64,000 bases of DNA from Amorphophallus konjac (Eukaryota > Streptophyta > Magnoliopsida > Alismatales > Araceae). Of the stretch, positions 11,072-19,942 are shown one piece after another. The stretch's first letter is position 1; each line of letters starts with the position of its first letter. The position numbers were made by a program, and so were the translations under genes. The DNA is taken from positions 37,534,708-37,598,707 of the forward strand of contig CM040127.1 of the NCBI GenBank assembly GCA_022559845.1, written 5' to 3'. Below the pieces are notes generated by a model that was not told the DNA's origin, did no database searches, and was given only the letters and a program-made list of their open reading frames with translations.

Positions 11072-12980
11072 CTACATCTTCAAAAGTGGGCTCTCTTCCA
11101 GCCTCGGTTTTGACACATCCTTTTTTTGAAGGTATTTGGCAGTATATCTTACTATTGCCAGTCCTGATCTGATGTCCTTCAATTGTTGCAAAACTTGTAG
11201 CATGTTCAGCCTTTGATCAGATGAAGGATCCAAGAAGCTTACGGCCAGTGTCAGCATGAAGAACAAATGATCATGCAACTCAATGCCAGTGTCAGCATGA
11301 AGAGCAACTCGTCCCTTGTCACCCCCACTACATCCATCACCAATTTGGGTCAAACAGTTCATCAAGGATTGCTTCTTCTTTACAGTCAAGGCAACCCATT
11401 GCGGCACATCCACGTCATCAATTGCCTCCCTTGGCAACCTACCATCAACAGCTCTAGCAATATCACGCCAAGACTATACACATCGGTCATGTATGGTGTT
11501 AGCATCCTTGACCTTGGAGAGCTCTCAGGCATGATATCTCGATGGCCCGTTGTTGGGTTCTGAGCCGGGAGAGATGATAGCCTGCAATAGTGACACTGGT
11601 GTGACTGTCGAGCAGGACGTTTTTGCTGGTTAGGTTCCCATGAACCATGTTTGCCTGGGTGTGAAGGTAGTCCAGACCCTTTGTGACCCCGATCATTATG
11701 TCTATCCTTGTTGGCCAATCCATGTGAGGGGTACCGGAAATACGAGCTGCATGCATCACCAAAAATAGATTCTTTTCAAAGAAACAATATTGCCTTAAAT
11801 GTCAAGAGCAAACAGAAGATGAAAACAAAATTTAGCTCTCCAATTAGGAGTGAGAGTAGAATAAGCCAAGAAAGGCTAGTATGCATTCAGAAACTAAGGC
11901 TTGGGGCCCATTCGGTTGAGATTATTAGAGGATTCTAACGATTGGAATCCCTCGTATAATTTCATCCCAACCAAATGGCCCGAAGTTATATCGGTTTTTG
12001 TACTCGGTGGATTTTTTAAAATGGAGAGAGAAAGACACAAGAGAAGGAGAGTTAAATAATCTACAAAAACTTCCCTTATGGAGTTTCTGGGTGGATTTCG
12101 AGGTGCAAAATCTGTGACACTCTAACATTTGTTCTATGCAGAGATTATTTTAAAAAATTCATCTCAACAACCTTAGTAAAAGGCACTTCTTTTAACTTAA
12201 AAACCATTACAAATATTGAAAAGGAACACGGTAACTTCAATCAGAAGAAAGGAAAGTAGGAAAACTAGTTTACCAATACAAGTTCCTGATTCGATATTTT
12301 TAATTTTAACACATCTCCAGAATGTTAAAAGTGTTCTCTCTATTGCAAGTGGGTGGAACATCCAATCATTAAATGGTTGATATCCCTGTGTGAACGTATT
12401 AACATCTTAATGCCCTAAAATTGAAACTCATCACAAGGTGCTGTAACCTATGATTTTCTCAAAAGAATTGGTCTAAAGAGAAAAATGAACACCACCTCAC
12501 ATCTCATTTTTTCTATTTGCATTGTGGAATGTAGGTAAAAAGAACCTGGAGAATGTATGGAAGAAGGCGTGTATGTACATTTTACCGGGATTCACTGAGC
12601 TAAAGTGGAGATTTTCAATCTATGTATGAGGGGTGCAAATTGCAAAACCAGTTCAGCTCCATCAGGCCTTACCATGCAGAACACCTGAGAGGCTCCCCAT
12701 GGTCATATAATTGAACAGCAACAGCTTCTCATGTTTCAAAAAGTAATAAGTTCTGGGTGCCAAGATGTTACTGTGTTGAATCTTCCCCAGAAGCTTTACG
12801 TTCGTCTCAAACTCCTTCATGCCTTGCTCCTTCAGCCTCTTCACAACCACCTCCCTCCTGTTCTGAAGTGTGGCCTTGTACGTTGTTCTGTAGGTGCTCC
12901 TTCATGGCCTCAAACGCATTAATTAAAATTTCTATAACTAATGGGCTGGAAGGCCGATCCTTTTCTGCTCGCTCCTTTTG
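11072..12980 (-). pseudogene. IMK2-type LRR receptor kinase domain, degenerate copy P2
   Basis: Pieces of an IMK2-like kinase domain lie in order on the minus strand. They include a start of N-lobe ([17 protein letters not shown] near 12925), a glycine-loop region STYRTTYKA one base out of frame, VVVKRL with the ATP-binding Lys, and [12 protein letters not shown], up to a splice donor at 12672 (CATG/GTAAGG). After a ~926-bp intron the second exon starts at 11746 with ARISGTPHMDWPTR and carries the catalytic loop VHGNLTSKNVLLD. Two further frame changes follow through DVYSLGVILLELL to LQVLQQLKDI. The splice sites correspond to those of P1. LRR ectodomain and transmembrane segment are absent. 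The reading frame is broken at least three times, so this is a pseudogene. Confidence 0.85.
11904..11981. mobile_element. Short palindromic MITE-like element in the P2 intron
   Basis: The ends GGGCCCATTCGGTTGAGAT and ATCCCAACCAAATGGCCC are inverted copies around a short AT-rich centre, together about 78 bp. The ends resemble Tourist/Harbinger-type MITEs (GGCC.TTTGGTTGGGAT). A clean 3-bp target duplication is not visible. Confidence 0.45.
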
Positions 12981-13202
12981 TAAGGCCAAACATATCTACA
13001 TTACTGCAGACAAAATCCTTGAGTAAATTCCTGGGGGTTGGAGAGAGAGATGGGCAGTCATTATACTTTAGGGAAGAAACAGAATCTGAACGAATACACC
13101 ACGACGAATAGTTTGAGTTCAAGCATCGATGAGAAGGAACAGATAAGACATTTAGATAAAATCAGGCATGACAACAATTTTGCTCCCATTTTCCCTTTCT
13201 AG

Positions 13203-14306
13203 TTATGCAATGATCTCCGACAGCTGGTGCAGCACTTGTACCACATCCGGCCTGGCGTACGGTGAAAGACTCGCGCATTGCAGAGCCACAGTGAGGGCAT
13301 TGAGCAAATCTTCTGCCCTCCTCTCTCTAATCTCCGGGTCGAACACATCGAGGCTCCAATCTTCCTTCACGATCGAGGTAACCCATTGCTGCAAGTCTGC
13401 CTCCCATGGGGATTTACCTGTCAAAAGCTCAAGCATGATCATCCCAAGGCTGTAAACATCGGTCTTGGTGTTTGCCCTCTTGAGTTTGGAGAGCTCGGGG
13501 GCATGATACCCAGATGCCCACGTTGTTTCCATCAAGTTGGAGTTGGCAGCAGGGGTCAAGAACTTGGAGAGGCCATAGTCTCCAATCTTGGCGTTGCCAT
13601 GATAGTCTAATAGGACGTTTTTACTACTCAGATTCCCATGAACCATGTTCCCTTGTGTGTGAAGATAGTGCAATCCTCTTGTGATTCCAATTGCAATGTT
13701 CATCCTTGTCGGCCAATCTATGGGCGTGCCATGGCCGCGAGCTACATGCATCACCAACCAGAAATGGTTCAAAACATTAGAGCAAGTTTGCTAGGATGCT
13801 AAAATGGGGAGAATTTTTTAGTCTTTACTTGAGGAAATCAGAACAAGTTTGGCTCTGCCGACCTTACCATGTAGAAAATCTGATAGACTTCCGTTGGGCA
13901 TATAGTCGAACACCAGAAACTTAAGTACTTCGGGTTTGTAGTGATAGGCTGTGGGTGCCAAGAGATTGGGGTGTCGAATCTTTCCGAGCACATTGGCCTC
14001 GGCCATGAAATCTTTTGATGTTTTCACGCAACTCAGCCTCCTCACGACTACCTGATCCCCATCCTCGAGCGAGGCCTTGTACACAGTCCAGTAGGTGCTC
14101 TTTCCCAATATCACTGCATCTGCCTGCAGGAGTTCCTCCAATGTAAAATCATGACGGTCATCAAAGTGTACGAGGCTCCTACTCGTCTTCGACACTCTTG
14201 AGGGCCCACCAGGTGTTGCTGGTTCCTCACCTCTGCCGGCTGAACGGGCATCAGCAATATTCTTTCGGCTCGGGTCACTTACCTTCCTGTTCAAATGGCA
14301 GCACAT
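13203..14306 (-). pseudogene. IMK2-type receptor pseudokinase, copy P1, lacking the LRR ectodomain
   Basis: Two exons encode most of a kinase domain of the 'probably inactive LRR receptor-like kinase IMK2' type. Exon 14286 (or 14306) to 13868 reads DRHDFTLEELLQADAVILGK, STYWTVYKAS and FDYMPNGSLSDFLH; after a 126-bp intron (13867-13742, GTAAGG...TGTAG), exon 13741-13203 reads WPTRMNIAIGITRGLHYLH, VHGNLSSKNVLLDY, IGDYGLSKF and DVYSLGMIMLELLTGKSP. HRD is HGN and DFG is DYG, as in the family; here the ATP-binding Lys is also Arg (VVVRRL) and the last glycine of the loop is Trp. An acceptor-like site at 14287 suggests an upstream exon for the LRRs, but none exists before 15.0 kb. No stop interrupts these exons. 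It is a truncated gene or a young pseudogene. Confidence 0.85.
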
Positions 14307-15051
14307 AGCACAGTGCAGTAATCAAATCGGATAAATCAAATTTATTATTTATAATTTTATTAATATTCTATATTATAAATATTTAATCATTTAATTATAT
14401 ATATACAAGCATACAAAATATAACTACTTGTACTTTTCTTTTTTATACATATAAGTCATTAAATTTATATATATTATAATATAATATCAAATTTTAATTT
14501 AAAATCAAATCAAATCGAAACTTTTAGATTTGATTCAGTTCGATTTAATGAATAAATTTGATTCGATTCAATTTTAAAAAATAATTCTAAATTAAACCAA
14601 ATCAAACCGTGTTCATTCTTACATATTTTCCATCTTCCATGTTTCCCCTCCAACCGGATATATATATTGTTTGACGTTGATGAGAAATTAGTTTCGATTT
14701 TAAATATCCGTTCTTTACTGATAAAGTAAATTTTAGGATAAACGTATAAAGCAACGCCCTTCATCATCTTTCCCTTCCTAAATAAGTGAAATAAAACATA
14801 TATCTTTGGATCCCCAATATGCGATCATCTTCCATTCCTAAATAAAAGCAGAATGCTGGTCAATTAAACACATGATTTATTTCGGCCATCGGGGAACAAA
14901 ATTATCGTCTTCATACAAAAAATGATTACAAAATTATAATATTTTTTGTCCTAAGTGTTATCTTTCGAAAAAGAATAAACTCCCCAAGATACGAACCCAG
15001 AAAAGTAAATAGAACCATAGTTGAAATACCAATATAGGCGATGGTTCTTAC
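14307..15051. other. AT-rich stretch without genes
   Basis: This very AT-rich DNA contains TATATA runs and AAATCAAATC / GATTTGATTC motifs that can pair with each other. LRR exons of P1 would be expected here but are not present. Confidence 0.6.
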
Positions 15052-15344
15052 TTTGTTTTCCACCACCGGAGGGGAGTGGCTATCCACCGGAACGAGGGGA
15101 TTTCCTCGTACTCGGATTGCGTCCAGGGAAACCCGGCGTCGCCGCCGTCGGACTCCACATCGGAAGCCAGGGAGGAGGAGGAAGACGAGGCCCCGGGGGA
15201 CCGGAACGAGACGTCGCTGGCCAGGGCGGCGGAGTCGGCGCGCGACGAGGATACCCGGGGCTCCTCCTCCTCCCGGCCGGCGGAGGTGCCGATCTCGCTC
15301 TCGGCTTCGCCTCCATGGAGGCGGGACTCTGCTTCTCTTGCCAT
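15052..15344 (-). CDS. Orphan first exon of an unidentified plant gene
   Basis: The frame opens with MAREAESRLHGGEAESEIG, runs as a low-complexity acidic and serine-rich segment, and ends IPSFRWIATPLRWWKTK before a good splice donor (AAA/GTAAGAACC at 15051-15043). GC content is far higher than in the flanks, as is usual for first exons of monocot and other plant genes. A TATA box lies about 85 bp upstream of the ATG. I cannot identify the product and see no following exon before the pseudokinase P1 at 14.3 kb, so the gene is either truncated or its next exon is not recognisable. The + strand is also open here, but it lacks the promoter and splice signals. Confidence 0.5.
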
Positions 15345-15427
15345 CTCTCTCCCTGCAATCTCAGTTCTCCCTCGACATCGTTGCCTGCCAGGGGGATGTT
15401 CCCCGACTGGTTCGCCCTGCAGTCATC

Positions 15428-15434
15428 TCTTATA
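15428..15434 (-). promoter_or_regulatory. TATA box upstream of the orphan exon
   Basis: The minus strand reads AATATAAGAGATG, 84 bp before the ATG at 15344. The distance fits a short 5' UTR. Confidence 0.5.
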
Positions 15435-15439
15435 TTGAT

Positions 15440-16169
15440 CATCCACAAATTAATGCAAGTTGAAGTTGTCAAGAATCTGCCCATCTCCTTCCCACGTCAG
15501 CGTCCCCGCAGGCATTAAAACGCGTCAAAGATGATGGCCCCGCTGACTACTTGCCGGGGCATAGTTTTTGAAGTCGGACCCAGCGTTAACGTGCTTGCTC
15601 TGCTGCGAGGGACACGGTCGCCGCACACAAAACTTAGCAGGATGCACTGTTGTTGAGAACATGCTTGAGGAAGTTTTCAATTAAATATATATATATATAT
15701 ATACTAATATAAGTTAAACTTCTAAACAATCTTATGTTATCTCGTCTTTAACTTAAAAAGTCTTCCTTGAGAATTAAAAGACATGCAAAAAGTACAAGAA
15801 TAGTTTCCATCACATGGGTAATTCTTAGGATTGGAGCATAATTATATTTTGTTATAACCTTACAAAACTTGCTGTTTGGAATCTAGACATGGGGGTGGGA
15901 GAAAAATTACAGAGCATGCAATTTTCAGTTCTTGACTGTACATCCCATTGGTTGATAGAAGGCAAGCAAGATGAAGAGTCGCCGATTTTATATATATAAA
16001 TCTTTACAAACTTTGTTAATTATCGATTAGTCTCTCAATTATTATTATTATTTTTAAAAATCTTTATAATATTTTAACTCTTATTAAAAGTCTTTGTGAT
16101 TTGCGACCGTCAAAGAAAATATTTCGTAAAATATTCTATCTAGAGATGATATAATAATGAAAAAGATCA

Positions 16170-16174
<5 letters not shown>
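15440..16174. other. No gene seen; contains a (TA)n run
   Basis: This is AT-rich sequence with a TA dinucleotide run at about 15684-15703. I find no coding motif. Confidence 0.5.

Positions 16175-16234
<60 letters not shown>
16175..16234. repeat. (CT)30 microsatellite
   Basis: About sixty uninterrupted bases of CT. It is directly followed by a purine-rich tract. Confidence 0.98.
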
Positions 16235-16235
<1 letters not shown>

Positions 16236-16254
16236 GCCCCAAGGAGACAAGGTG

Positions 16255-16400
16255 TTTGGAGTAGGGAGAGGGGAGAGAGCTTGTCAGAGGGGAGGGGGGA
16301 TATCAAGAGTAGAGAGAGGGGAGGGGGCTTGCCTGAGGGGGAGGGAGCGGTCTAGAACAAGGAGGGGAGAGGGGGATTGCCGGAGGGGGGGCTGAGAGTA
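16255..16400. repeat. Purine-rich degenerate minisatellite
   Basis: Repeats of GAGAGGGGAGnGGGnTTG.C.GAGGGG with a period of about 40-60 bp form an almost pure G/A tract. Together with the CT run before it, the region changes from pyrimidine to purine strand and could form unusual DNA structure. Confidence 0.7.
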
Positions 16401-16792
16401 GGTTGTAGGACTCCAGATGGGTCATAGAGGAACTGAACGAAGCATCACCTGCCGTTCTTCTCTTGCCATCGCTTTCTAGAGAGATGTTGCTGCTTGCAAA
16501 ATAACTTGCCGTTCTGGTACTAGGCACACGAGCACCCTTGTTCAGTTGACCTGACAAAATAACCATGGTTAATTTGCAAAAGAATACAATGTTTACATGT
16601 TGTTCATGCGAAGGCCCACATCATCCATTTTTCACGCGCATGAAACCCCAGTCCTGCTACATTCAAGAGAGAGAAGGATAAGTATAGAAGAAAACAAAGA
16701 CAGGTCCTTCGCATCAAAAGACAGGCCATAGGAAGAGAAAGAGATTGACAACGCATAGAAGAAGGAATTGCTAGAACTTGAGGATGTTTTGG

Positions 16793-17160
16793 TCAGAATC
16801 TCTTGAAAACTAGATTCCAAGATTTCATCTGGAGAGGGGAGCTCACAAAAAATTGCACTTTTCGCAAGTCCGAGATCACAGAATTCTCATGGTTTAGGCG
16901 GTCCATATCAAGGGACATCAAATCCATCTTTGCCTCTGCCATCACAAGCCGATCTCTGGCCATGGTAAGATAATCGAGAACCACTTCTCTTGGGGTTTTC
17001 AGTACAGCAAGCTGATCCTCCAACTTAGTGATGGTTTTATCTATTCCCATCTATTTCTACTCAGGAGCAGCTACATCAGACTGAGTTCTTAATATCTCCT
17101 CCTTGAGTAGAGCAATGGTTGAGGGGAACTCTCTCAACCGGACCTCGGCTTCTACCTTAT
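16793..17160 (-). pseudogene. Coiled-coil protein remnant, copy 2
   Basis: 85 residues (17050-16793) start MGIDKTITKLEDQLAVL, and the frame continues upstream as ...EEILRTQSDVAAPE, broken by two stops just before the Met. The same frame and the same two-stop junction exist in copy 1, so the damage predates the duplication. The family is not recognised. Confidence 0.55.
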
Positions 17161-17226
17161 AATCATCTAAGAAAGGCTTGCTGCACACTCAGGTCATTTA
17201 CACACTTTGAGTGTGCAGCAAATTTC

Positions 17227-17488
17227 TTTCTTTTTTTCTTTTTAATATGGTGAGGGGAGGTGAGAACCCACCTCACCTATCTGTCCGTACAGCCCAACCT
17301 CCTATTAGAAGGTCCAAAAATATATATAAGAAAACATAACAGACAATTCTTTATTGGGCCCATATAAAATTTGTGAGCATTTCTTTATTATTATTTTTTG
17401 GGGGGTGTCCGATGATAGGTTGGGTTGTACATATGGATAGGTGAGATGAGCCCCCACCTCACGATATCTTCAAAAAAAAAAGGAAAAA
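17227..17488. mobile_element. MITE, copy 2
   Basis: The same inverted-repeat element as at 10407-10658, with AATATGGTGAGGGGAGGTGAG at the left and CCCCACCTCACGATAT plus an A-run at the right. Several substitutions and a small insertion distinguish it from copy 1. Confidence 0.7.
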
Positions 17489-17743
17489 GTGACTGCACAC
17501 CCAAGATGTGTAAAAGGCTTATCTAGCGAGCCAAACTCTAATCATTCACATAATGCTCCATGTCTTCTAGTTCTTAGGAGAAAACCAGCACATGAGCAGT
17601 AGCCTTTGGCCACGTGTCCAAAAGGGTAGCCTAGGCTATAATAAGGACCTACAATCATCCGCTTCAGTTGGACATCCAACACCTTATAGGGTAGAGGTAG
17701 GAAATGACGAGGGATAAAGACCTACAGTCATCCAGTTCAGTTG

Positions 17744-17998
17744 CATCTTAACTCTCTTCTTCCGCAAGTATTTAGCCATTGCAAGTTTCATATCTCTCGG
17801 CACATGGGTACACCCAGCAACCTCATAGTATTCCGCACATGCTCCTCCTACCAAATGCTTCTTCAACCAGGACACAACTCCTCCTCTGTGTTCTGTTTTA
17901 CTGTAGTTGCTACGCCAAAAACTACGGTTGCCATCCAACATAACTCCATGTGACCATCCAGTGTCATTTGGACGTTCCTTAGGAGCCATAAAGTGCTG
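17744..17998 (-). pseudogene. BED-type zinc finger remnant of a hAT-like transposase
   Basis: After a splice-acceptor-like TATTTCAG the frame reads MAPKERPNDTGWSHGVML, then RSFWRSNYSKTEHRGGV, WLKKHL and VAGCTHVPRDMKLAM. This is the layout of the BED finger at the start of plant hAT transposases (usually ...W.C.YC.K...GG..RLK.HL...V..C..VP.D). Both zinc-binding cysteines of the first pair are changed to Ser, so the finger cannot be functional. No catalytic domain follows downstream. Confidence 0.7.
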
Positions 17999-18010
17999 AA
18001 ATATATCCAC

Positions 18011-18330
18011 TAAATTTAAGAATTATAAATTAAAAGATAGAATTAAAAATATTTTAGAATTAATTATTAAATTTTTGCTTATAAATGTAAAATATAAATA
18101 TAAATTATAAATGTTCTAGAAATATCACAAAACATGATAATAAATAAATATAAATTATAAATATTTTAAAAATAAATGTAAATTAAATGTTCTAGAACTA
18201 ATTCTTACATAGAACCATCGAATGAAATTTACACATGAAAAATTTATCTAAAATATGAAAATTAATTCTAGAACATTTAAAACATGAAAATTAAAATTAA
18301 TACATCTAAAATAAACATAAAATTTGAACC
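18011..18330. other. AT-rich stretch, no gene seen
   Basis: TAAATATAAATTATAAAT-like words recur several times; it is low-complexity AT-rich DNA with no coding signal. Confidence 0.6.
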
Positions 18331-18556
18331 GCCCACCGCCACCTCCTCTACCCTCCCACTCCCTCCCACCACCGTGTCGGACCCCCTCCCACCTCCACCC
18401 TCCCCCCACCACCCCCTCCCACCGACCACCGCCACCCACCGCCGCCCACCGCCACCTCCTCTACCCTCCCACTGCCTCTCACCACCGTGTCGGACCCCCT
18501 CCCACCTCCACCCTCCCCCCACCACCCCCTCCCACCGACCACCGCCACCCACCGCC
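18331..18556. repeat. CCACC-rich tandem repeat, two copies of a 113-bp unit
   Basis: GCCCACCGCCACCTCCTC begins at 18331 and again at 18444, and each 113-bp unit is nearly identical to the other. The pyrimidine-rich C/A/T composition continues to 18756 and resumes after the solo LTR at 21176-21229, so it is one original locus split by LTR B. Confidence 0.9.
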
Positions 18557-19093
18557 TTGCCAGTCAGCATGTCCCACTTGCACCCTCCCCCACCCACCAC
18601 CTCCATCTTCGCACGTCCACCCTCCCCCCTCCCATCACCCCCACCGCCCCCACCCCCCACCATCTCCCTCCTCCCTGCCACGATCAACCCCCCCACCCAC
18701 CACCACCCCACCGACGATTTCTCCTGTGTTATCTCCCGCCACCCACCGCCCACCAGTGTAATATCTCGGACCTTTCGGATCCTCCTTCGTGGGTCCCGGA
18801 TCTGGTTTTTGGAGCGTCCGGCTCTGTTGTGTCCGAAATTTCATTTCGGACATCTTTCGTGTTCGGATCGGCGCGATCCGGAGTCGTTTCGGAGGCCCGG
18901 AGGCGTTCCGCGACTTTTCCGCGTGTGTTTTCCGATTCCCGGTGTGTGTTTCGGCTTTTCCTTCGGAAGCTCGCTGCGGGCGAACCGGGCGGTTCCCCCA
19001 GGCACGAGTGGTACCGTTGCGATCGGTGCGTTCTGAGGACTCCGGAAACGTATTTTTCTATTTTTCGATATTTTTCCAAAAATTCGGATTTTC

Positions 19094-19100
19094 TATAAAT
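19094..19100 (+). promoter_or_regulatory. TATA box in LTR B
   Basis: TATAAAT followed by a pyrimidine-rich leader, at the place equivalent to the TATA boxes of LTRs A and C. Confidence 0.6.
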
Positions 19101-19655
19101 CCTAATCCTTTTTCTTTTCTTTTTCCCTTTTCTCTTTCTTCTTCCTCTCCCTCTCTCTCGCGACCGTGAGCCCTCCTTTCTCTCCCTCTCTCCCATTCGG
19201 ACGCGGCGAGCCCCTCTCCGGCTACGGACGGCGGCGGGGCGACGGCGCGGGCGTGTGGGCGGTTGTGAGACGATCTCGTGGGCGTGCGGCGAGCGTGGGA
19301 AGCGTGGGGAGTTCGTGAAGCTTCGAGCATTCTTCGTGATTCGTGATCGATCCGGCGGAGCATTCGCTCCATTGAGGTAGGGTGACGTTCCTTAGCCTCA
19401 TGCCGATCTTTTCCGCGATTTATAGGCCGCGGGGAGGCCGAGAGGGGATCGTTTGAGCGTTTTTGGGTTTTTCCATGATTTGGGGAGAGCTCGCCCGATC
19501 TATGGATTCGATGCATGATTTCGTGTTTTGATGGCCTAGAATCATGCTAGGGGTCCCCAGGGGTCTTCCCCTTTGATTTCCCCCTCTCCTGTGGAGGCAT
19601 GGGGGCGTGGTTAGAATTTTTGGGCGTTTTTACCGTTTTCGGCCGCGGACTGAGA

Positions 19656-19942
19656 ACGCGCTATACTCCAGTAGCGCGTTCGTGGAGGTCGCGCTGCCCC
19701 GATCGAGCGCGTTCATCGGAGAAGATGAACAGGAGGCGATTCCTGTCGCGCTATGGGGTCATAGCGCGATCATCCTTGTCGCGCTAGGAGGACCTAGCGC
19801 GATGGTCCCTGTCGCGCTAGGGTTCCCTAGCGCGATGGTTCGTGTCGCGCTATGGGGACATAGCGCGACAACCCTTGTTGCGCTAGGGGACCCTAGCGCG
19901 ACTTGCCCTGTCGCGCTAGCTATCCCTAGCGCGATTTGGTTC
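19656..19942 (+). repeat. 33-bp hairpin repeat array in LTR B
   Basis: Six consecutive units of exactly 33 bp start near 19746. Each is TGTCGCGCTA, eight variable bases, TAGCGCGA, then a seven-base spacer. The 8-bp arms TCGCGCTA and TAGCGCGA pair perfectly in most units, while the loop and spacer vary. Two or three degenerate units precede them from 19656. The constant arms with variable loops suggest that the stem is what is maintained. Confidence 0.9.

Larger units (their letters stand above)
16502..17742. repeat. Segmental duplication, copy 2 (partner 9675-10912)
   Basis: It matches copy 1 along its whole length in the same orientation. The matching stops at ...CATCCAGTTCAGTT in both. Copy 2 is followed at once by a BED zinc-finger remnant that is not present after copy 1. 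Confidence 0.9.

Noticed and set aside
16303..16566. 87-codon minus-strand frame over the purine minisatellite
   Set aside because: Most of it is low-complexity Pro/Ser/Leu from the repeat, with no promoter or splice support.
18284..19036. Proline/histidine-rich frames (up to 250 codons) over the CCACC repeats
   Set aside because: They are produced by the minisatellite composition on several frames of both strands and run across the solo LTR boundary.
19656..19942. Regularly spaced repeats that look like a CRISPR array
   Set aside because: The 33-bp periodic units have no unique spacers of protospacer length, no cas genes are nearby, and they lie inside a plant LTR.
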